Assembly: GCA_013003425.1 (NCBI GenBank)
Contig: JABDJB010000018.1
Location: forward strand, 1-64,000
DNA length: 64,000 bases
Source of the DNA: Gammaproteobacteria bacterium
GTDB taxonomy: Bacteria > Pseudomonadota > Gammaproteobacteria > Steroidobacterales > JABDKV01
Direction of reading: 5' to 3'
Both the position numbers and the translations under genes were made by a program. This document shows, piece by piece, positions 40,653-48,105 of this stretch (positions are counted from its first letter, which is position 1; each line of letters starts with the position of its first letter). The notes beneath the pieces were generated by a model that was not told the DNA's origin, searched no databases, and worked only from the letters and a program-made list of their open reading frames with translations.

Positions 40653-41243
40653 TTGGAAAACAAAAAGTTTGTAGCCGCAGACGACATGTTGCTGGATTCG
40701 TTTCGCCTTGCGGCCCGTATATTCGAGGACGGCTTCAAGCCGGACTTTCTCGTCGGCCTGTGGCGCGGTGGCAGTGCCGTGGGTATTGCAGTGCAGGAAG
40801 GGCTGGAGTATTTCGGCGTAAAGACCGATCACATCGCCGTACGTACATCATATGCCGGGCGCGATGCCTACTCGCGCCGCGTGGCCGGAGAGGACACTAT
40901 ACGGGTCCACGGTCTGCAGTACCTGCTCGAGCGGGTCATTACCGGCCATTCGATGCTGATCGTTGATGACGTCTACAGCACCGGTCACAGCGTTGCCGCG
41001 GTAGTTAACGAGCTGGCGACAAAAGCCAGGCGCAACCTGCCGCATGACATACGCACAGCAACCGTCTGGTACCGCCCTACCGATCGTACAGAGCGAGAAC
41101 CGGACTATTTTGTTCACCGCACCGATGACTGGCTGGTGCTGCCTTACGAGATGTCCGGCATCTCCGACGCGGAATTGCAGCAGCACAAACCGGCACTGGC
41201 GCCAATACTCGACGAGTTGGCCGCTCACCTCAAAAAACCGTAG
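40653..41243 (+). CDS. Phosphoribosyltransferase (type I PRT fold), plus-strand paralogue
   Basis: The 196-residue PRTase starts at a TTG (40653), which aligns with the N-terminus of its paralogue; the next ATG would remove ten residues. GLWRGGSAVGIAVQEG and MLIVDDVYSTGHS (101-113) are the pyrophosphate and PRPP loops, and DWLVLPYEM near the C-terminus matches the paralogue's DWLVFPHEL. It probably salvages a purine base. The last ten codons and the stop codon are part of a 109-base unit that is repeated almost three times downstream. Confidence 0.83.
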   Translation: MENKKFVAADDMLLDSFRLAARIFEDGFKPDFLVGLWRGGSAVGIAVQEGLEYFGVKTDHIAVRTSYAGRDAYSRRVAGEDTIRVHGLQYLLERVITGHSMLIVDDVYSTGHSVAAVVNELATKARRNLPHDIRTATVWYRPTDRTEREPDYFVHRTDDWLVLPYEMSGISDAELQQHKPALAPILDELAAHLKKP

Positions 41244-41530
41244 CAGCGCCTTCCAGGCGCGATCAAATTACGCGAACAATCGCGGCAGGATGCCGCTCCC
41301 ACGGGACGCCGCTCCCACGAGGGAGTTGGCCGCTCACCTCAAAAAACCATAGCAGCGCCTTCCAGCCGCGATCAAATTACGCGAACAATCGCGGCAAGAT
41401 GCCGCTCCCACGGGATGCCGCTCCCACGAGGGAGTTGGCCGCTCACCTCAAAAAACCGTGGGAGCGGCTTCCAGCCGCGATCAAATTACGCGGACAATCG
41501 CGGCAAGATGCCGCTCCCACGGGATGCCGC
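41214..41530. repeat. 109-bp tandem repeat (2.9 copies) that copies a gene 3' end with REP-like hairpin
   Basis: GAGTTGGCCGCTCACCTC recurs at 41214, 41323 and 41432, an exact 109-base period. The first copy contains the final ten codons and stop of the phosphoribosyltransferase gene, so the repeat unit is gene end plus a GCCGCGATCAAATTACGCG... REP-like segment. Copies 1 to 3 differ at few sites, and copy 3 carries the complete GTGGGAGCGGCTTCCAGCCG hairpin where the others have degraded forms. Confidence 0.9.
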
Positions 41531-41620
41531 GATCAAATTACGCGGACAATCGCGGCAAGATGCCGCTCCCACGGGATGCCGCTCCCACGGGATGCCGCTC
41601 CCACGGGATGCCGCTCCCAC
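41474..41620. repeat. 52-bp and 16-bp nested tandem repeats with REP-like units
   Basis: A 52-base unit beginning GCCGCGATCAAATTACGCG occupies 41474-41525 and 41526-41577. From 41563 the 16-base unit CCGCTCCCACGGGATG is repeated three times plus a partial fourth to 41620. These are the right half of the same REP-like sequence. An inverted pair, CCGCGGC (41652-41658) and GCCGCGG (41667-41673), closes the field and straddles the stop codon of the guanine deaminase gene. No coding sequence is present between 41244 and 41663. Confidence 0.88.
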
Positions 41621-41663
41621 GAAGCCTCATCGCGAGCAGTCGCGGCTGATACCGCGGCGGATT

Positions 41664-42971
41664 TTAGCCGCGGACGGGCAGCGCGGGTTCGCCGAGGATG
41701 CAGGTCTGGTATACCAGCCGGTCGTCACCGAGGATCATCATGGCAAACAGCTGCGCGGCAAGAGTATCGGCGTGGTTGAGTCGTTGCTGGAGTACCGGTG
41801 ATGCTGCCGGATCGAGAACGACAAAATCCGCTTCTTTGCCCGCCTCAAAATTCCCGATTCGATCATCGGCACACAATGCCTTTGCCGCGCCAAGCGTCGA
41901 CAGGTACAACGCACGCAGCGGCGACAGGGGCTGCCCGCGCAGCTGCAGCACCTTGTAGCCATCAGCAATTGTGCGAAGCATGTTCAGGCTGGTGCCACCG
42001 CCGACGTCCGTTCCGAGGCCGACGTTTATTCCTGCCAGGTCTGCGCGATTGAAGTCAAACAGTCCGGAACCGAGAAAAAGGTTGGAAGACGGGCAAAAGG
42101 CCATGGCGGCACCATCCTCCGCCATTGCGCTGACCGCTGCATCCTCGAGGTGCAGGCAGTGCGCATAGATAGAACGTTCACGCATCAGGCCGGCATGACG
42201 ATACACGTCGACATAGCTGGATTGTGCGGGAAACAGCCGGTCGACCCAGGCAACCTCCGCCTTGCTCTCGGCCAAATGGCTGTGCACATACACATCCGGG
42301 AACTCCTCTGCCAGCTGCCCGGCCGCAGTGAGTTGCTCTGGCGTTGAAGTCGGCGCAAACCGTGGGGTGATCGCATACTGCAACCGGTCCTGGTTATGCC
42401 AGCGCTCCAGCAGCGTGCGGCTGTCACGATAGCCGGCTTCGGCGCTGTCACGCAGCTCTTCAGGGCAATGCCGGTCCATCAGCACCTTGCCGGACCACAG
42501 CCGCATGCGACGCGCCCTGGCCGCAGTGAAAATGGCATCGACTGATTCAGGGTGCACGGTGGCAAAGACCATGGCCGAAGTGGTGCCGTTGGCCAGCAGT
42601 CCGTCGAGAAACCGGCTGGCCGTGTCGGCGGCCAGTTCGGCATCGGCAAAACGGGCTTCAGCCGGATAGGTGTAGGTATTGAGCCAGTCCAGCAGCCGCT
42701 CGCCGTAGGAGGCGATAATATCCAGCTGCGGGTAATGCACATGGCAGTCTATGAAACCAGGCAAAATCCACTTGTCTTTATAATGGGTTAGCTCATATTC
42801 CTCAGACAGATTCTCGCCAAGGGATTCGGCCCGGCCGAGTGCTTCTACGTGCCCATCGCGCACCAGCAGCAAACCGTCTTCCAGGTACTCCAGCGCTGCC
42901 GGATCGGACAACGGTCCGGGATTGGCGAGGCAGTGCACCACCCTGCCGCGGAACGCACGCAAGCCGCTCAT
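41664..42971 (-). CDS. guaD: Guanine deaminase
   Basis: The 435-residue amidohydrolase converts guanine to xanthine and ammonia. ILPGFIDCHVHYPQLD carries the metal H-x-H and matches the guanine deaminase variant [IV]PGF[IV]D[CT]H.H. TPRFAPTSTPE, HSHLAESKAEV, YAHCLHLED and GLGTDVGGGTSLNM give the remaining His and Asp ligands and the GTD[VI]GGG substrate motif. It is the last gene of the purine operon; its ATG overlaps the allA stop by four bases. The stop codon lies in the closing hairpin of the repeat field. Confidence 0.95.
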   Translation of the reverse strand: MSGLRAFRGRVVHCLANPGPLSDPAALEYLEDGLLLVRDGHVEALGRAESLGENLSEEYELTHYKDKWILPGFIDCHVHYPQLDIIASYGERLLDWLNTYTYPAEARFADAELAADTASRFLDGLLANGTTSAMVFATVHPESVDAIFTAARARRMRLWSGKVLMDRHCPEELRDSAEAGYRDSRTLLERWHNQDRLQYAITPRFAPTSTPEQLTAAGQLAEEFPDVYVHSHLAESKAEVAWVDRLFPAQSSYVDVYRHAGLMRERSIYAHCLHLEDAAVSAMAEDGAAMAFCPSSNLFLGSGLFDFNRADLAGINVGLGTDVGGGTSLNMLRTIADGYKVLQLRGQPLSPLRALYLSTLGAAKALCADDRIGNFEAGKEADFVVLDPAASPVLQQRLNHADTLAAQLFAMMILGDDRLVYQTCILGEPALPVRG

Positions 42972-43444
42972 GCTGGCCCCACCAGGGTCAAAACTTCAGC
43001 CAGCCGGTGCTCCTCGCAGTTGGCTTCCTCGCCGTGACGCTCGATCAGGAGAAACTGCTGCCCGGCCGTGGCAATCATTGGCATGTGCCAGGTACCGCGG
43101 CGGTAGACAATGCCCTGGCGTCCGTTGGTGACGAAAGCCCGGGGCTCACCGGGCTGTTCGCCCGCGGCGACTACCACCACAAAAGAAAAACCGGTCAGCG
43201 GTACAAAAGCCTGGCTGCCAAGCGGGTGACGCTCGAGAACGCCAATCTCATACGGCAGCGGCGTGGTTTCCTGGCAGGTCACGACATCGATGCGCGCCTG
43301 GCCGGGCGGAGCCAGGTCCAGCGTCGCCTGAGCCAGCGACCGGGCGAAGCGTCCGTCGTTCATCGGTGAGGTGCTGTCGGTTTCAATTACCTGGCCGAAC
43401 GGCTCGAAGGCCTCACGCGTCAGCGGTTGTGGTGTCAGGTTCAT
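42968..43444 (-). CDS. allA: Ureidoglycolate lyase
   Basis: The 158-residue enzyme splits (S)-ureidoglycolate into glyoxylate and urea. PLTREAFEPFGQVIE opens the cupin fold, and YRRGTWHMPMIA gives the W-H-x-P/M motif of the family; PLTGFSFVVVVA and the LLIERHGEEANCEEH tail fit as well. Starting at ATG 43444 it overlaps the alc stop by four bases. Longer in-frame starts on this strand run into alc and are not supported. It completes the pathway to glyoxylate within this operon. Confidence 0.93.
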   Translation of the reverse strand: MNLTPQPLTREAFEPFGQVIETDSTSPMNDGRFARSLAQATLDLAPPGQARIDVVTCQETTPLPYEIGVLERHPLGSQAFVPLTGFSFVVVVAAGEQPGEPRAFVTNGRQGIVYRRGTWHMPMIATAGQQFLLIERHGEEANCEEHRLAEVLTLVGPA

Positions 43445-44427
43445 GCCCGGCGCCCGTAGAGTCGCAGGCGGCTGACACCACCGTCCGGAATAATACGCAT
43501 GCGCACGTGGGTCACCGCGCCACACTGCTGCAACTGGTCGAAGTGGTGCCGGCTGTCCGCCTGGATTTTTGTTTCCGGCAGCAGCGCCTGCCAGGTTACG
43601 TCAGCGCGCGCCAGGTCAGAAGGATCCGGCTGCGCCTCTACACAGATCGCATCGATCGCTACCCGATCAGGATAATTGCCCTTGAAATGCGCCGTGTCGA
43701 CTTCGATACGGTTAACGGTACCGCGACAACCGAGCGCCAGTATTACCCAGTCGTTACCGCCGTCCCTGCGTCGGGCAGTCTCCCACCCGTCGCCCATGTT
43801 GATACCACGTCCGGGAAAAACCAGGTTATGCATGCTGCCGTAATGTTCATCACTGCAGGCAACAGCGCGGCCGCCACAGGCCAGCGCCAGCAGGTCAATT
43901 TCACTGTCATCGAAGGCAGCCGGATCGACACAGACTTCACCAAACAACCGCAGTCGTGCAACACCACCGTCGGGGTAGATATGAAAACGCAGGTGCGTCA
44001 CAGCCTCGTCTGGCGCGATCGGCACGAAGTGTTGTGTATCGCCCTGCAGCGTCGTGCGCGGCAGTAATTCATGCCATTGTTGATCTTCCTGCGGGATATC
44101 TTCTGTGCACTGGCAGCCTTCCAGTGAGGCCTGCGGTGGAAAATTTCCTGTGAAGTGCCGGGTGTCGATTTCCACGCCATGCAGGATGCCGGACACGCCG
44201 AGCTTTATCACACAGTAATCATGCCCGGGCTCGCGCCGGCGGCGGCTTTCCCAACCGTCCATCCACTTGCCATGGTCATCGTACTTGTCGGGTACGAAGG
44301 CAGGCTCAGCCGGCTCAATCAATCTTTCCTTGGCAGCAAAGAAATCATCGGTTGCATAGACCACGCGCGTGCCCAGGCGCGGCTGTTCCAGCCGGATCCA
44401 CTGGCGAAAAGGGTTGCTTTCAGGCAC
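43441..44427 (-). CDS. alc: Allantoicase
   Basis: The 328-residue protein consists of two tandem jelly-roll repeats, each with a DGWE[ST].R signature (MDGWESRRRREPGHDY near residue 50 and MGDGWETARRRDGGNDW near 215), a D[TR].HF[TK]GN[FY]P motif, and a PDGGV[AS]RLR.[FY]G strand. It hydrolyses allantoate to ureidoglycolate and urea. I take the GTG at 44427, whose GTGCCTGA overlaps the uraD stop and leaves the family's NPFRQWIRLEQPRLG start; the longer frame overlaps uraD. It lies between uraD and allA as expected from the pathway. Confidence 0.93.
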   Translation of the reverse strand: MPESNPFRQWIRLEQPRLGTRVVYATDDFFAAKERLIEPAEPAFVPDKYDDHGKWMDGWESRRRREPGHDYCVIKLGVSGILHGVEIDTRHFTGNFPPQASLEGCQCTEDIPQEDQQWHELLPRTTLQGDTQHFVPIAPDEAVTHLRFHIYPDGGVARLRLFGEVCVDPAAFDDSEIDLLALACGGRAVACSDEHYGSMHNLVFPGRGINMGDGWETARRRDGGNDWVILALGCRGTVNRIEVDTAHFKGNYPDRVAIDAICVEAQPDPSDLARADVTWQALLPETKIQADSRHHFDQLQQCGAVTHVRMRIIPDGGVSRLRLYGRRA

Positions 44428-44935
44428 GGCCGGCGATTTCCTGCAGGCGCAGCCGGGCAATCCTGTGTATCTCGGCCATGGCGTTTTCGAATTCCGCTTC
44501 CGGCGCATTTTTCAGACGACGGCTGAAGACATCCAGCACCTGCTGCCTGCTGGCGCCCTTTACCGCCAGGATGAACGGGAAACCGAACTTTTCCCGGTAA
44601 GCGGCATTAAGCTCCCGCAACTGTTCCAGCTCATCTTCACCGCACTGATCGAGCCCGGCGCTGGCCTGCTCATCGGCAGATTCCGCCGTCAGCTCACCAG
44701 CCAGCGCGGCACGTCCGGCCAGCTCCGGGTGTGCCCTTATCAGCTCCAGCTGCTGTTCACGTTCGGCCTCGTTAACGATCGCCGCCAGTTTAGCCGCGAG
44801 CTTGTCTACTTCGCCGCTGAGTCTGCCGCGTTGCCACAACAGCTCGGCAATCCAGGGCGAATTCTCATAAACCCCGCCAAAAGTTGCCAGGAACGTCTGC
44901 TCATTCATGTCGTGCGGATTGTGCCGAAAATACAT
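44420..44935 (-). CDS. uraD: OHCU decarboxylase
   Basis: The 171-residue helical enzyme converts 2-oxo-4-hydroxy-4-carboxy-5-ureidoimidazoline (OHCU) to (S)-allantoin. Diagnostic motifs are FLATFGGVYENSPWIAE, LIRAHPELAGRAA (active-site His and Asp region) and NAAYREKFGFPFILAVKG. ATG 44935 follows AAGGA with eight bases spacing at the very end of puuE, which is a good start; a longer N-terminal reading overlaps puuE and a later ATG at 44908 lacks a site. It sits between allantoinase and allantoicase. Confidence 0.93.
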   Translation of the reverse strand: MYFRHNPHDMNEQTFLATFGGVYENSPWIAELLWQRGRLSGEVDKLAAKLAAIVNEAEREQQLELIRAHPELAGRAALAGELTAESADEQASAGLDQCGEDELEQLRELNAAYREKFGFPFILAVKGASRQQVLDVFSRRLKNAPEAEFENAMAEIHRIARLRLQEIAGRA

Positions 44936-44939
44936 CGTG

Positions 44940-45851
44940 TCAGTCCTTGTCGTACGGGTGATGGGCAATCCAGTGCCGGGCGATATCAATGCGTGTTGCC
45001 AGCCAGACCTTTTCCTTGCTGTTTACATAGTCGAGAAATTTTTCTACTGCCAATGCCCGTCCCGGGCGACCGGCCAGTCGGCAGTGCAAACCGACCGACA
45101 TCATCTTCGGTTGCTGCTTACCTTCCTGGTACAGGCAATCAAAGCTGTCCTTGAGATAGCTAAGAAAATCGTCGCCCGTATTAAAGCCCTGCGCGGTAGC
45201 AAAGCGCATGTCATTGGCATCGAGCGTGTACGGCATCATCAGCTGCGGCTTGCCATGGTTCAGGTCCCAGTACGGCAGGTCGTCGGCATAGCTGTCAGCG
45301 TTGTAGACAAAACTGCCCTCCTCGCCGACGATTTGATGGGTATTGGGACTGCAGCGCCCCAGGTACCAGCCGTTCGGCGGGCTTCCGGTAACCCGGGTGT
45401 GAATGTCGACGGCTTTTCGCAGGTGCTCGCGCTCGGTTGCCTCGTCGACAAACTGGTAATCGATCCAGCGATAGCCGTGACTGGCAATTTCCCAGCCGGC
45501 CTCCTGCATTGCCCGGACGGCCTGCGGATTTCGCTGTAATGCCATTGCCACGCCAAATACCGTCACGGGAACCTCGCGGCTGCTTAACACCCGATGCAGG
45601 CGCCAGAAGCCCGCGCGTGCGCCATATTCGTACAGCGACTCCATATTCATATGGCGGGTGTTTTCGTAAGGTTCCGCACCAACAATTTCCGACAGGAACG
45701 CTTCTGACTCGTTATCGCCATGCAGCACACAACGCTCGCCGCCCTCTTCGTAATTGACGACGAACTGCAGCGCCAGCCGGGCACCGCCGGGCCACTTTAC
45801 GCTCGGCGGGTTGCCGCCATAGCCAACCAGATTTCGCGGGTAATCGTTCAT
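44940..45851 (-). CDS. puuE: Allantoinase, PuuE type
   Basis: This 303-residue protein is a polysaccharide-deacetylase-fold allantoinase that uses no metal of the classical amidohydrolase type and is unrelated to AllB. RNLVGYGGNPPSVKWPGGAR, NYEEGGERC, EIASHGYRWIDY and LPYWD fit PuuE, and the Trp-Tyr-Leu-Gly-Arg site near 165 (GWYLGRCSPNT) is another family mark. It hydrolyses (S)-allantoin to allantoate. Its ATG overlaps the puuD stop by four bases. Confidence 0.93.
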   Translation of the reverse strand: MNDYPRNLVGYGGNPPSVKWPGGARLALQFVVNYEEGGERCVLHGDNESEAFLSEIVGAEPYENTRHMNMESLYEYGARAGFWRLHRVLSSREVPVTVFGVAMALQRNPQAVRAMQEAGWEIASHGYRWIDYQFVDEATEREHLRKAVDIHTRVTGSPPNGWYLGRCSPNTHQIVGEEGSFVYNADSYADDLPYWDLNHGKPQLMMPYTLDANDMRFATAQGFNTGDDFLSYLKDSFDCLYQEGKQQPKMMSVGLHCRLAGRPGRALAVEKFLDYVNSKEKVWLATRIDIARHWIAHHPYDKD

Positions 45852-47041
45852 TGATCCAGACCTGCGTACCAGTGTGCAATGACGGCCCGTTCGGCTTCCG
45901 TGATCTGCGTCAGGTTACCGATGGGCATCGCCCGCAGCACCACCACCTGCTGGTAGATCCGCTCGGCTTCAGCCTCGATCTGTGCAACGGTCTCCAGCAC
46001 CACCCCGCCCGGTGCCGCAGCAAAACCGGGATAGCTCGGCATCGCCGCATGACAACCGGCACAACGGCTGTACATGACTTGCTTTACCTCGGCGATACCG
46101 GTCACCGGAAGCTGCGTTGCTGTTTTGGCGGGCGCTTGTGGCGCTATGGCCGCCGCCACTCCCGCCAGAATAAAAACGGCGACAACCAGTGGCAGCGGCG
46201 ACGCCTTGCCCTTGTGCCGGGCGACGAAGAAAACCCGGATCAATGCACCGGCCGCAGAGATGGCAATCAACACCAGCCAGTTGTACGCATGGCTGTAAGT
46301 CATCGCATAGTGATTACTGATCATGACAAACAGCACTGGCAGCGTGAAATAGGTGTTGTGCACGGACCGCTGCTTGGCGGTGATACCAGGACGCGGATCC
46401 ACTGCCTCGCCGCGTTCTGCCGCGCTGACCATGCGTCGTTGCCCGGGAATGATGATAAAGAACACGTTGGCAACCATGATGGTGCCCAGCATCGCGCCAA
46501 AATGTATGAACGCACCGCGGCCGCTGAAAACCTGGCACAGGCCAAAGGCCGCAACCACTGCCAGAGCTGCCACAGCCACACCGAGCAACCGGTCATTCCG
46601 GGCCAGAGCCGAGCGGCACATCAGGTCGTACAACAACCATCCGCCGGCGATAACAGCAGCGCTGATGCTAATTGCCGCAGCCTGCGACAGTGCCATCCTG
46701 CTGTTGTCGATCAGGTAAACATCGGCGCTCCACCAGTACAGCAGCACCAGCAGGAACATGCCGGAAAGCCAGGTGGTGTAGGCCTCCCACTTGAACCAGT
46801 GCAGCGTTTCCGGCAGCTGTTCCGGAGCCACGCGATACTTCTGCGCGTGATAAAAACCGCCACCGTGCACCGACCACAGTTCGCCACCAACGCCGCGATC
46901 AGCATCGCCGTCACGCGCCGGTGGCTTCAGGTGATTGTCCAGCCAGACAAAATAAAACGACGAGCCCACCCAGGCGATACCGGCAATGAAATGCAGCCAG
47001 CGCCCCAGCAGACTGAGCCACTCGACGACATAGGCGCTCAA
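45848..47041 (-). CDS. puuD: Membrane-bound urate hydroxylase with C-terminal cytochrome c (PuuD)
   Basis: PuuD oxidises urate to 5-hydroxyisourate and passes electrons to a cytochrome chain rather than forming H2O2 as soluble uricase does. The 397-residue product has an N-terminal membrane portion (WLSLLGRWLHFIAGIAWVG and several later helices, with conserved histidines such as LHF and GGGFYHAQKY) and a C-terminal haem c domain with CAGCH near residue 325 and a distal Met region. It begins at TTG, which forms TTGA with the xdhC stop. A long frame on the opposite strand of the same region is a by-product of codon bias and not a gene. Confidence 0.92.
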   Translation of the reverse strand: MSAYVVEWLSLLGRWLHFIAGIAWVGSSFYFVWLDNHLKPPARDGDADRGVGGELWSVHGGGFYHAQKYRVAPEQLPETLHWFKWEAYTTWLSGMFLLVLLYWWSADVYLIDNSRMALSQAAAISISAAVIAGGWLLYDLMCRSALARNDRLLGVAVAALAVVAAFGLCQVFSGRGAFIHFGAMLGTIMVANVFFIIIPGQRRMVSAAERGEAVDPRPGITAKQRSVHNTYFTLPVLFVMISNHYAMTYSHAYNWLVLIAISAAGALIRVFFVARHKGKASPLPLVVAVFILAGVAAAIAPQAPAKTATQLPVTGIAEVKQVMYSRCAGCHAAMPSYPGFAAAPGGVVLETVAQIEAEAERIYQQVVVLRAMPIGNLTQITEAERAVIAHWYAGLDQ

Positions 47042-48105
47042 AGTTGCGCCCGCCGCTTGTCGTGTTGCAATTGAGTGCCTGCAGCGACCCGTTCACGCAA
47101 CTGCAGCAACTGCGCCGCAACTGCGACAGCGATCTCGCCCGGTCGCTTGCCGCTAATGCCGTCGATGCCAATCGGACAGGTCAGTCGCGCGAGCTGCTGC
47201 TCATCGATACCCATGCGGCGCAGGCGCTTTTCGAACTGGCGCCGCTTGGAACGCGAGCCAATCAGCCCGCAATAGGCGATGTTGTCGCGCTGCAGGACAC
47301 GCGCGCAGATATCCAGATCGATGGCATGACTGTGGGTCATGACCACGTAGCACGCACCGGAGCCAATCTGCTCAACCGCCGTCGCCGGCTCGGCGGTTTC
47401 TATAGTCGTGACATTCTCCGGCAGTCGTGTCGGAAATATTCCCTCGCGATTATCTACCCAGCTCACCTGGCACGGCAGGGCCGCCAGCGTGGCCACCAGT
47501 GCCGAGCCAACGTGCCCGGCGCCAAAGACCACGATCTGAAAGCGAGTCTGGTGCAATGGCTCGAACAGGGCCGGTACCTGCAGGTTACCCGCCCGTGACA
47601 CCGTGGTGCGCAGAGCAGGCGCCTGCTGCCGGATGATGTCGTCGGCTACCTGTTGCACCGGATCATCGCTCGCCGCGCCACTCTCGCTGTTACAAACAAC
47701 ACGCCGGGTAATTCCGGTGCGGGTATCGCCAGTTGTCACCAGCACGGCGGGTTCAGCGCGCACCAGTGCCGCCTCCACCGCATCGATCCAGTCCGCCTCG
47801 GCAGGATGAACCTGGTCAAAGCGCACTTCGGCGACGCCGCCGCTACACTGGCCGCAATCGGCACCGAGCGTAAACGTGCGGCTGAAAGTTTCCGGCTGCT
47901 GCGGCTGGCACAACCACTTTGCGGCAATTGCCGTGCATTCATGCTCGAGCTGACCGCCGCCTATAGTCCCGGAAATGCTGTCAGCAGTGACAAACATTTT
48001 TGCGCCGGTCTCGCGTGGCGTCGAACCACGCGTATTGCTGACGGTTACGACGACAAACGGTTCTCCGTTTTGCTTCAGTTGCACCAGCTGTTGTGGCCAG
48101 TTCAT
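47038..48105 (-). CDS. xdhC: Xanthine dehydrogenase accessory protein XdhC
   Basis: The 355-residue protein binds molybdenum cofactor and helps the sulfurated form enter XdhB. N-terminal NGEPFVVVTVSNTRGSTPRE and GAKMFVTADSISGTIGGGQL are the XdhC_CoxI domain; the second half has a Rossmann fold, VVFGAGHVGSALVATLAALP, followed by YCGLIGSRSKRRQFEKRL and ICPIGIDGISGKRPGEIAVA-like sequence. It overlaps xdhB and puuD by four bases each, so it is co-translated with them. Confidence 0.93.
   Translation of the reverse strand: MNWPQQLVQLKQNGEPFVVVTVSNTRGSTPRETGAKMFVTADSISGTIGGGQLEHECTAIAAKWLCQPQQPETFSRTFTLGADCGQCSGGVAEVRFDQVHPAEADWIDAVEAALVRAEPAVLVTTGDTRTGITRRVVCNSESGAASDDPVQQVADDIIRQQAPALRTTVSRAGNLQVPALFEPLHQTRFQIVVFGAGHVGSALVATLAALPCQVSWVDNREGIFPTRLPENVTTIETAEPATAVEQIGSGACYVVMTHSHAIDLDICARVLQRDNIAYCGLIGSRSKRRQFEKRLRRMGIDEQQLARLTCPIGIDGISGKRPGEIAVAVAAQLLQLRERVAAGTQLQHDKRRAQL

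Noticed and set aside
41214-41660. CRISPR array
   Set aside because: Repeats are adjacent and nested with 109-, 52- and 16-base periods; there are no unique spacers of uniform size and no cas genes.
45851-47074. 407-codon plus-strand frame opposite puuD
   Set aside because: Composition is His/Gln/Arg-rich with no motif; it mirrors puuD, which has the haem motif and its neighbours' operon overlaps.
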